Positions 1 to 6,843 of a stretch of DNA of 64,000 nt are shown here, piece by piece. The position numbers and the translations under genes were made by a program. The notes under the pieces were generated by a model. It saw nothing but the letters and a program-made list of their open reading frames with translations. It was not told where the DNA came from and ran no database searches. The stretch lies in assembly GCF_024448985.1 (NCBI RefSeq), contig NZ_JAMOII010000001.1, positions 434,001-498,000 on the forward strand, read 5' to 3'. Every line of letters starts with the position of its first letter. Within the stretch, counting starts at the first letter, position 1. The DNA comes from Stutzerimonas stutzeri (GTDB lineage Bacteria; Pseudomonadota; Gammaproteobacteria; Pseudomonadales; Pseudomonadaceae).

Positions 1-2
1 CT

Positions 3-683
3 TATCGGAACTTTCGCTGGATAGTCATTGATGGCGCATCCAAGGATGGCAGTGGTGAGTGGCTGAAAAGTCTGGATGACAGTCAGGCTGAAGTCACTAT
101 CGAGCCGGACAAGGGTATTTACGACGCGATGAACAAAGGGCGGCTTCGTGCAGTCGAGACGCCCGGCTATACCTTGTTTCTGAATAGCGGAGACTCGCTT
201 GCCGACTCGAAAGTCCTTGAGCGAATAAGTGAAGAGCTATCTAAGGCGGTCATTCAGCCGAAGTTCATCTACGGTGATTTCTATCGCAAAGAAGCTAACG
301 GTGATTTGAAACTCACCAGTGCTCGTCCTATCGAACGTGCTCCGCTGGGCTTGCCCGCCAGCCATCAGACCATGTATTTCGAAAACGAGCGGCTGCGCAC
401 GTTCGAGTTCAGGCTCGATTACAAGTTGTCGGCAGACTACTGTCTATTGCTTGAATTCCTGAAAGGGTTGGATCTTCAAAGCGAAGTAATGCAGTTGTCA
501 TTCCCATTGTGCATCTTTGACACTTCCGGTGTTTCGCACAAACGACGCTTCGAGGCGATTCGAGAGGATATGGATATCAGAACGCGTTTTCTGAACTTTT
601 CCAAGCCCAACGCCCTGGCCCTCTATGTACTGCATTATGTGCACACCCATACAAAGCAATTACGTGCGTCGTTAGGACGTTGA
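3..683 (+). CDS. Family 2 glycosyltransferase, C-terminal part (5' end outside window)
   Basis: The reading frame is open from the first bases of the window, so the start lies upstream and the ATG at 129 is internal. The visible N-terminal part reads VIDGASKDGSG and then EPDKGIYDAMNKG. Both are hallmarks of GT-A fold family 2 glycosyltransferases that add sugars to lipid-linked intermediates during exopolysaccharide or O-antigen assembly. The segment FLNSGDSL holds the probable metal-binding position. The C-terminal third is basic and without clear membrane helices, so this is probably a peripheral cytoplasmic enzyme. It is the first of several polysaccharide genes here. Donor and acceptor sugars cannot be told from sequence. 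Confidence 0.85.
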   Translation, partial: YRNFRWIVIDGASKDGSGEWLKSLDDSQAEVTIEPDKGIYDAMNKGRLRAVETPGYTLFLNSGDSLADSKVLERISEELSKAVIQPKFIYGDFYRKEANGDLKLTSARPIERAPLGLPASHQTMYFENERLRTFEFRLDYKLSADYCLLLEFLKGLDLQSEVMQLSFPLCIFDTSGVSHKRRFEAIREDMDIRTRFLNFSKPNALALYVLHYVHTHTKQLRASLGR

Positions 684-745
684 AACATCGACAGGTTTGC
701 CATCTGGAAATGGACCGTTAAAAGAACAGGACACAGGAGTGCTCG

Positions 746-1726
746 ATGAATTACCGAAGCCTGAATGATCTATCACGGCTCAGCAACGAATGTGCCAGTA
801 AGATTCCAAATGATATCGACCTGGTGGTTGGTATCCCGCGAAGCGGGATGCTGGTCGCCAGCATCATCGCACTGAAGCAGAACCTGCCGCTGACGGATCT
901 CTATTCGTTCCTGCGCAACGACGACCTAAAGAAAGGCAACACTCGTACCTACAAACATGCCGAGCTGGTCAAACCCAGGGATGCGAAAAACATATTGCTC
1001 GTCGACGATAGCATCTCCTCGGCCAAATCGATGCGGGCCGCAGAGGAGCAGATCCGGGCCATCTACAATGGCAACGTCGTGACGATGGCAGCGTTTGCCG
1101 AGCGGCACAATCGTCACCATGTGGATATGTATCTCGAGCTCGTCGAGCAGCCCCGTGTATTCGAATGGAACATCATGCACCACCCGTTTTTGACCCAGGC
1201 CTGTCTGGATATCGACGGTGTGCTTTGTGTCGACCCGACGATCGAGGAGAACGATGACGGGCCGAACTATAGGGATTTCCTCAGTTGCACACGGCCCCTG
1301 TTCATCCCTTCAGTCAAGGTCGCGCATCTGGTGACCAGCCGCCTGGAAAAGTATCGCGCCGAAACGGAAGAATGGTTACAGCGCAATGGTGTGCAGTACG
1401 GAACCCTGCACATGCTCGACCTTCCCACCGCTGAAGAGCGTCGCCGGCTGAATATTCATCACAAGTTCAAGGCTGAGGTGTATGCCAAACAACCGCTGAC
1501 CCGGTTGTTCGTCGAGAGCGAGGTCAAGCAAGCCGTCGAGATCATGAAGCTCAGTGGCAAGCCGGTGTACTGCATCGAGACCAACGAGATGTATGTGCCA
1601 GGGCAGGTCTACAACCTTAAGGCAAACACGTTGCGCAAAGGCTATAGCCTGAAGGCGAAACTGATCGGTAAAGCGAAGTCGATACTCGGCAGATCGGTGC
1701 CGGTAGCGCCATCTTCGAAGAGCTGA
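746..1726 (+). CDS. Phosphoribosyltransferase-HAD domain fusion protein
   Basis: This 326-residue protein has two recognisable parts. Residues about 1-145 look like a type I phosphoribosyltransferase: GIPRSG at 29-34 and a PRPP loop VDDSISS at 86-92. From about 153 a HAD-like part begins with CLDIDGVLC, where Asp155 and Asp157 match HAD motif I, and VTSR near 197 fits motif II. Where HAD enzymes normally have a motif IV acidic pair the sequence reads FVESE, so phosphatase activity is uncertain. The start has GGAG upstream. It follows the glycosyltransferase gene by 62 bp on the same strand. Similar fusions are known to me from capsule and EPS loci, but I know of no proven function. A role in making or salvaging a nucleotide or sugar-phosphate precursor is inference. 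Confidence 0.75.
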   Translation: MNYRSLNDLSRLSNECASKIPNDIDLVVGIPRSGMLVASIIALKQNLPLTDLYSFLRNDDLKKGNTRTYKHAELVKPRDAKNILLVDDSISSAKSMRAAEEQIRAIYNGNVVTMAAFAERHNRHHVDMYLELVEQPRVFEWNIMHHPFLTQACLDIDGVLCVDPTIEENDDGPNYRDFLSCTRPLFIPSVKVAHLVTSRLEKYRAETEEWLQRNGVQYGTLHMLDLPTAEERRRLNIHHKFKAEVYAKQPLTRLFVESEVKQAVEIMKLSGKPVYCIETNEMYVPGQVYNLKANTLRKGYSLKAKLIGKAKSILGRSVPVAPSSKS

Positions 1727-1730
1727 TAGG

Positions 1731-1767
1731 TCGCAATCGGCCGCGCCGTAGAGGCGGGCGATTGCGG
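1731..1767. terminator. Hairpin between convergent genes, possible terminator
   Basis: CGCAATCG (1732-1739) pairs perfectly with CGATTGCG (1759-1766), with further GC-rich pairing inside. It lies between the convergent PRTase-HAD and GH5 genes. There is no T tract on either strand, so intrinsic termination is only possible. Confidence 0.35.
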
Positions 1768-1783
1768 CCAAGCAAGAAGTCGT

Positions 1784-2830
1784 TTAGTGATTTGGCCCGA
1801 TGCGGTTGCAATCGCCCTGACCGACATACTTGCTGAGAATATCCCACTGTGGGCGGTCCTGGCCGTCCTTCGGCTCAATGGACAGTTTGTATTTGCCCCA
1901 TGCCGAACCTGCCGCCCAATATGTCATCGGAATGCAGTGCTCTTGCAAATAAGCCAGCAGGTTATCCATCGCTTCCAATAAGCGCGGTTCGTCTGCCGGA
2001 ATACCGAACTCACCGATATGGCCTTGCCTGTCATGCTTGATCAGCCAATCGATGAAAGGTTTAACCCGTTTGACGCCGAGCATGGCGTCGAAGTCGTCTT
2101 CCAGCGGTTCCTTGTATTGTCCGCTGCTGTGTTTGTCCAGATACAAGTGGGCGGAAAATATTAACTTGTCGGAGGGGTCTTTCAGTTGCAGCAGCGGATC
2201 ATTGAACTTGGGCCACAGAAAACTGCTCGACCAGAAGTTGCCTTCGATGAACAAGGGGCGCTTCTTGTCATGTTTTCTTATGGCGTCGATACCGGCCTGG
2301 GCTGCTGCCGGCCAGTATTCGTCGGCGCCGTGTGGCTCGTTCATGATGTCGTAGGCGTAAAGCCCTTCCTGATCTTTCCAGCGACTGGCAATGCGTTCCA
2401 ACAAGTCTTCATATGCAGATATCGGTACGGCTTCGGTTCCTATGATCTGTTTCTGATAGCGGGCATAGTTATGGATATCAAGGATGACGCGTATGTCATG
2501 GTCAGCGGCTTGTTGAAAGGTCTGTTCGATCAACTGTGCATACTCTTCATCAAGCTCTGCATACAATTCGCGTTGCAGGCGCTCCCACATGATTGGAAAG
2601 CGAATGGTCTTAATTCCCTTCTCTTGCCACTGGGCGAAGTAGCCGGGGGCGGGGAAGAAATAATTTGTTTTATATTTTCCAGGAATGACATTCCCGGAGA
2701 ACGCGGCTCCGCCTATGTTGAGCCCGATCAAATCGATATTTTCTGCCTCGCTTGCGGCACTCACGAGCACAAGTGCGAGTCCGAGGAGTATTCCTTTTGA
2801 CCGTTTCGAAGCGCTGCGTGTCCTTATCAT
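1784..2830 (-). CDS. Secreted GH5 family glycoside hydrolase (cellulase-like)
   Basis: The product has 348 residues from the ATG at 2830, which is preceded by AGAGG and opens a classic signal peptide (basic RTRSASKRSK, then a hydrophobic stretch ending near ASEAEN). A longer reading frame to 2947 would bury this signal. The rest is a GH5 TIM barrel. The acid/base Glu lies in IMNEPHG (residue about 165), the nucleophile in GHIGEFG (about 274), and DIHNYARY is the usual substrate-loop motif. GH5 enzymes cut beta-linked glucans or mannans. It sits inside the polysaccharide locus on the opposite strand, so trimming or releasing the local polymer is a reasonable inference. A longer paralogue lies at 6844-8973, and both end in a C-x-x-IGP tail. 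Confidence 0.88.
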   Translation of the reverse strand: MIRTRSASKRSKGILLGLALVLVSAASEAENIDLIGLNIGGAAFSGNVIPGKYKTNYFFPAPGYFAQWQEKGIKTIRFPIMWERLQRELYAELDEEYAQLIEQTFQQAADHDIRVILDIHNYARYQKQIIGTEAVPISAYEDLLERIASRWKDQEGLYAYDIMNEPHGADEYWPAAAQAGIDAIRKHDKKRPLFIEGNFWSSSFLWPKFNDPLLQLKDPSDKLIFSAHLYLDKHSSGQYKEPLEDDFDAMLGVKRVKPFIDWLIKHDRQGHIGEFGIPADEPRLLEAMDNLLAYLQEHCIPMTYWAAGSAWGKYKLSIEPKDGQDRPQWDILSKYVGQGDCNRIGPNH

Positions 2831-3010
2831 CTGACTACCTCTTCTTGCTCTTAAGGAAGATGCCGCAGGGGCGGCTGCTTCGTTTGTCCGGCATGGGCGG
2901 GCAATGTTCAGTTTTTCTAAGCGAATCTTCTTCGCCGCGGTGTGCATTCATAGCTTGCCGCGGCGGATATCAACGAGTTCTAAATCGAATTACAGACAGA
3001 GAAGCTATTT

Positions 3011-3805
3011 ATGAAAAATCCCCTCACCAAAAGGACGGATCCTTTGATAGGGAAGCTGAAACTACTGGATGAAGTGGAGACCGGGCCTTTTGTTTCCGAG
3101 CTGAGGAAACGTGAATCGCCGACGATTCTTGGTTTTCTCAATCAGCACGGCTACAACATTGCGCAGCGTCACCCTTCGGTTTTGGATAGCTTTCTCCAGG
3201 TTAATTATCTGCTGCGCGATGGCATTGGCATCAAGATCGCCTGCATGCTCAACGGGTTGGAGCCGAAGGCCAATCTCAACGGCTCCGACTTCATTCCTGA
3301 GCTGATCGACGATCTGGTCGGTGACTGCGAGCATAGTTATGAGCTGTTTGCCATGGGTACGCGAGAGCCGTGGTTGAGCGATGGCGCCCGAAAGCTGTTC
3401 GGGAACCGTATGTTTCATGCGATAGATGGATTCAAGCGCTCCGAGGATTACCTGGCGTTTTATCGGCAGCACCATGTACCGGGCCGCTATCCGATCATCG
3501 TTCTGGCGATGGGCATGCCGAAGCAGGAGCATGTGGCTCTGCATCTACAGAAGGCAATGGATACTCCGGCATTGCTGATCTGTGGCGGTGCGATTCTGGA
3601 TTTCACGGCTCAGCGCTTCCCGCGTGCGCCGATGTTTTTTCGTCGGTTCGGACTGGAGTGGGCGTTTCGCATGCTCATTGAGCCGCGCCGCCTGTTCAAG
3701 CGTTACGCTGTGGGTATCCCGCTATTTTTCTTTTATCTGTCGCGTAATGCCTTCGCTGGATCTCGGCGCGTCGGCGGCTTCAACGCACTCAAGCGCGAGC
3801 CCTGA
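3011..3805 (+). CDS. WecG/TagA/CpsF family glycosyltransferase (GT26)
   Basis: The 264-residue protein matches the WecG/TagA family, which transfers ManNAc(A)-type sugars to lipid-linked intermediates on the cytoplasmic membrane face. Visible marks are RDGIGIK, then LNGSDFIPEL, AMGMPKQE in the middle, and the closing GLEWAFRMLIEPRRLFKRY, where family members end in basic and aromatic residues that touch the membrane. Length is normal for the family. The gene is divergent from the GH5 gene and followed by its own hairpin terminator. It probably adds one of the first sugars of the local polysaccharide repeat unit. The sugar itself is not readable. Confidence 0.88.
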   Translation: MKNPLTKRTDPLIGKLKLLDEVETGPFVSELRKRESPTILGFLNQHGYNIAQRHPSVLDSFLQVNYLLRDGIGIKIACMLNGLEPKANLNGSDFIPELIDDLVGDCEHSYELFAMGTREPWLSDGARKLFGNRMFHAIDGFKRSEDYLAFYRQHHVPGRYPIIVLAMGMPKQEHVALHLQKAMDTPALLICGGAILDFTAQRFPRAPMFFRRFGLEWAFRMLIEPRRLFKRYAVGIPLFFFYLSRNAFAGSRRVGGFNALKREP

Positions 3806-3850
3806 ACAGCCGAAAGGGCGCGCGAGTTATCGAGGCGCCCGGCTGTTTTC
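3805..3850 (+). terminator. Rho-independent terminator of the WecG-like gene
   Basis: A two-part stem starts at the stop codon: AACAGCC (3805-3811) pairs with GGCTGTT (3841-3847), and GGGCGC (3816-3821) with GCGCCC (3835-3840). A short T run follows. Confidence 0.7.
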
Positions 3851-3892
3851 ATTTCAGACAGCAAGTGAATACTTTAGGACGTGCCCAGGTCG

Positions 3893-3950
3893 GTAGGGCC
3901 GAATTTATTCGGCCGCAGTTCTGCAGAGGTCAAACGAGTTTCGGCCCTAC
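3893..3950. repeat. Nested inverted repeat, REP-like
   Basis: GTAGGGCCGAA at 3893-3903 is repeated in perfect inverse at 3940-3950. Inside the left arm GGCCGAAT-TT-ATTCGGCC forms an 18-bp hairpin (3898-3915). This is typical of short palindromic intergenic repeats in Pseudomonas, but no second copy was found in this window. Confidence 0.5.
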
Positions 3951-4011
3951 GGTTATTCCATTCGAAGGGCAGAGCACCGTTGAAAAAATGGCTGCGGGAC
4001 CGTTCAGCGGC

Positions 4012-5313
4012 CTAGCGGGGAATGACCCGTAGCGTCATCAGCAGGCTGAACAGGTAGTGGCCCGAAAGCGTAATTGCATACAGCAGCAGCACCGTGGTGA
4101 TCGGTAAGTCCAGTAGATGCGCGCTGACGAAACAAGCGACCGTCAGGATTGCGCGCTGCACGTTAAGCATCAGAAGCAGGCGCTGGCCTTCAAATATCGA
4201 CAGCAGATGAGACGCTGGCGCGTGTATGAACTGGAACAAAAGATAGATCGCCAGTATCGATGCTAGCTCCCCAGCCAGCTCCCACTGAGCCCCGAATGCA
4301 AGGGCAAACAGCGCCGGACCGAATACCAGCAGCAATAGTGTGGGAGCGACCGCGAGTGCAAACAGCCTTTTGATGACCGAATAGGTGACCGTGCGAATTT
4401 CGGCCGGGCGTTTGCGCCCCATCGAGGCGATCTCGGCGTAATAAGCCTTGCTCGTAGAATGTCCCAGCAGATTCATGGGCAGCGCCAGTGTCATCATTGC
4501 CAAGCCCAGTTGTCCGGTGGTGCGGGCGTCATAGACGGATGCGGTCAGCAACAAGGGCGCCTGGCTTGAGAAGATTTGCAGCAGCTGCGATGGCAGGCGG
4601 TAGGCGGGAAAGCTCCTATAGCGCTGCAACATGTACCAGCCTCGCCTCAGCGTAACGTGGCGCCAGTAGCGTGTCATGTCCGTACGAAACGTCCGTATCA
4701 ATGTCATCGTTCCCGCGCCGGCGCCCAAGACCTGGCCCGCAAGAAGCCCGAGCGGCTTCAGCCCCATCATCCCTAACGCAATCTTGGCAATCGACCCGAC
4801 GACGCTCTGCTGCAGCTGAGTCCGGGCGATGGTTGGATAGGCGCGTCGGCGTACCGCCCAGATCAGCAGCACCTCATATATACCTGCGCTGAACAGGGCG
4901 AAGATTAAAATCCAGCGGTACGGTATCAGCGCCTGCACCGAGGCCACGGTCAGCAGAGCGGGGCCGACCAGCGCGAGCATTACGCTCAAGGCCAAGGTCA
5001 TCAGGACGATGAGGAGGGCAGATAGCGCCATCAAGATCATGGCCGTGCTGTCTCGGCGGGGCAGCGGGACGGCAAGCTCGTAACGCAGCGTCATCAGCGG
5101 TGTGAGGATCAGCAGCAGGGCGGTAAAAATCGAAAGAATGCCGAAGTGCTCGGGGCTGTAGATGCGGGTAAGGATCGGTATGGCTGCCAAGCCCGCGATT
5201 CTCGCCAGTCCATTACCGACGGCCAGGGTCGCCATGCCCTTGAATACCTTCGACGAAGACCCGCCCGCAAATAGTTGTCTGGCCGCAACGAGTTTTTCTG
5301 ACAGGCTTAGCAT
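4012..5313 (-). CDS. Wzx-like polysaccharide flippase
   Basis: The protein has 433 residues from the ATG at 5313, chosen because AGGGAGA lies upstream; the longer frame to 5388 would begin at a TTG without a ribosome site. It is almost wholly hydrophobic with about 12 predicted membrane segments and starts with the family pattern VGNGLARIAGLAAIPILTRI. This is the MATE/MVF-like class that flips undecaprenyl-linked repeat units across the inner membrane for Wzy-type assembly. It converges on the WecG-like gene. A second flippase lies at 13047-14318, so this stretch may serve two polymers. No Wzy polymerase is visible; it could lie upstream of the window. Confidence 0.85.
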   Translation of the reverse strand: MLSLSEKLVAARQLFAGGSSSKVFKGMATLAVGNGLARIAGLAAIPILTRIYSPEHFGILSIFTALLLILTPLMTLRYELAVPLPRRDSTAMILMALSALLIVLMTLALSVMLALVGPALLTVASVQALIPYRWILIFALFSAGIYEVLLIWAVRRRAYPTIARTQLQQSVVGSIAKIALGMMGLKPLGLLAGQVLGAGAGTMTLIRTFRTDMTRYWRHVTLRRGWYMLQRYRSFPAYRLPSQLLQIFSSQAPLLLTASVYDARTTGQLGLAMMTLALPMNLLGHSTSKAYYAEIASMGRKRPAEIRTVTYSVIKRLFALAVAPTLLLLVFGPALFALAFGAQWELAGELASILAIYLLFQFIHAPASHLLSIFEGQRLLLMLNVQRAILTVACFVSAHLLDLPITTVLLLYAITLSGHYLFSLLMTLRVIPR

Positions 5314-5547
5314 AGGCAAGGCTGTTCTCCCTGAGCGTGCCGTTTTGAGCAGACGGGCTCCGTCGCGGTCCGTGAGGATGTTGTGCAATGGCGGCGGGTT
5401 CTAGTACAGAGACCCTGAATAAGCGGTTGCGAGCGATCCAGCTATATGAAGCTAGGAAGACAGAAAAGTTTCTAGAGGCTCCAGCTCTACTGAACCTGTT
5501 TAGTAGTCGTAGGGGCATTGCCGCTGATGCGGCCATGCCAGTTTTGC

Positions 5548-6114
5548 TCAGGTTGTGCCAGGCCCGATTGTCTTGAGCGGCTTTCCAACACCTTCGTCAT
5601 ACGTGAGCTCACCGTCATGTAGTCTTGCTGGCGAGGTGTAAGGGTGAAGCGTGAGCCGTTGTTCGTCCTGGATATGCCAGACCTCTATGCCACGCAGCTT
5701 CAGCACATCCGACACCATGGAGCGGTGACATCGCCACCAGAGGACCTCGGCGCACATCATGGCGGTTGGCTGACGGGCGGCCAGAAGCAATAGCCGTTGC
5801 AACCCGCTGGCGAATTCATCGCTCTTCAAATGCTCCGCGTAGCCTCGAAACGAGGTGTTGCGCCACGCACTTGTGCTTGGCCCCGAAAGTGCGCGGCGGC
5901 GTCCGCCGAGTGCCTCCATCCACTCATAGCCGATGCCTTGCTCAGCGAGCGTGGCTTCCAGCGTTGCCGACATGAACTGAGGCAGGCGCCTCGACCCGGG
6001 GAAACGGCGAACATCGGCCACAGCCTCAATGCGGTAGTGCCGCAGCAGTGCGATGAATTCGTCGGGCGTGCGCGTGGAGTGGCCAACCGTCCATATCTCT
6101 TGGGGGGCAGTCAT
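5548..6114 (-). CDS. DUF488 domain protein
   Basis: The 188-residue protein shows the DUF488 pattern: IWTVGHSTRTPDEF at the start, then VADVRRFPGSRRLPQF, and later MCAEVLWWRCHRS with a conserved Cys-x6-Cys-His arrangement. The family is small, cytoplasmic and of unproven function. Its start overlaps the stop of the DUF2945 gene by 4 bp (ATGA), so the two are almost certainly co-translated. Nothing ties it directly to polysaccharide synthesis. Confidence 0.85.
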   Translation of the reverse strand: MTAPQEIWTVGHSTRTPDEFIALLRHYRIEAVADVRRFPGSRRLPQFMSATLEATLAEQGIGYEWMEALGGRRRALSGPSTSAWRNTSFRGYAEHLKSDEFASGLQRLLLLAARQPTAMMCAEVLWWRCHRSMVSDVLKLRGIEVWHIQDEQRLTLHPYTSPARLHDGELTYDEGVGKPLKTIGPGTT

Positions 6115-6326
6115 TCGATCTTGCTCAGTGCGCTTCCCTTGTGCATTGCAACGTGGTCGGTCTTATCGCTTTTAATCTCATATTGAGGCTCGTCCGGACT
6201 GGCTCTGCGTGTGTGGCCTTTGTAGTCAGTGTCTTGCGTATGCACCTTGGTGATGTGTCCCGTGACATGGCCCGCTTCTGAATTCCAGCGAACGTGATCA
6301 CCTACTTTGAATGTGTGCTGCGTCAT
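6111..6326 (-). CDS. DUF2945 (hypervirulence-associated TUDOR domain) protein
   Basis: The 71-residue protein runs MTQHTFKVGDHVRWNSEAGH and on through GHITKVHTQDTDYKGHTRRAS, a short SH3/Tudor-like fold of the DUF2945 family. The ATG at 6326 has GGAG seven bases upstream. The frame stays open to 6476, but that extension looks unlike the family and has no start signal. It is the first gene of a two-gene unit with the DUF488 gene. Function is unknown; a stress-related role is often suggested for the family. Confidence 0.8.
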   Translation of the reverse strand: MTQHTFKVGDHVRWNSEAGHVTGHITKVHTQDTDYKGHTRRASPDEPQYEIKSDKTDHVAMHKGSALSKIE

Positions 6327-6843
6327 GGTGGCTCCGATTGCGCTTTGTACGGTTTTTCGAGGAATAACCGGAGCGGAAAAGTCCGTTCCTCTCTCATCAG
6401 CCGACCGGAAATTTGAGGGTCTTGTTGTGACCGTTCGTCGGGTCGCGCTATAGCTGAAAGCGAATCTGCCGAGCATCTAAATTCAAAAAAATGACGCCCG
6501 TTTCACAGACTACGAAACGGTTTAAAGCGGCTGGCATGCTATTAAGCGCAATAGCATAAAGCCACATTCTAATAGCGCATTAATGGCTGGCCAAAAAGAT
6601 GGCGGAGTTTTGGCGATCTGAAGCCGTCAAAAAAATTTTGAGTTCTTTTTAAAACCTATTATAAAGCCGCCACGCAACGGATTGCCGGGTTCCCCAACAG
6701 GCAATCCGGCGTCCTTTGCCAAGCGGTTCGTCCGGTTGCGCGTAGTGAAACATCTGCCCAGTAAGCGCCTGTACGACTTAATTAACTCCCGCACTTTTTT
6801 AAAGGCTCCGGCCTTTTGAAGTATTAAGTTTCGGAGAGACTGA
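6327..6843. other. Non-coding region upstream of the modular GH5 gene
   Basis: No credible gene was found. The stretch is AT-rich compared with its surroundings and holds two clear inverted repeats: ATGCTATT-aagcgc-AATAGCAT at 6536-6557 and CGGATTGCC/GGCAATCCG at 6678-6708. A TAAT-N5-ATTA element lies near 6571. A GGAGA ribosome site precedes the ATG at 6844. It probably carries promoters for both divergent units and a structured 5' leader for the GH5 gene. I could not match it to a known riboswitch. Confidence 0.55.
6678..6708 (+). promoter_or_regulatory. Stem-loop in the probable 5' leader of the modular GH5 gene
   Basis: A perfect 9-bp stem (CGGATTGCC with GGCAATCCG) closes a 13-nt loop about 135 bases before the start codon. 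There is no T tract after it, so a simple terminator is unlikely. A regulatory or stabilising role is inference. Confidence 0.4.

Noticed and set aside
129-131. ATG as the start of the first glycosyltransferase
   Set aside because: The frame upstream already encodes the VIDGAS and DKGIYD motifs, so the real start is outside the window.
6620-6843. c-di-GMP riboswitch before the modular GH5 gene
   Set aside because: The conserved GEMM sequence blocks are not present; only plain hairpins are seen.
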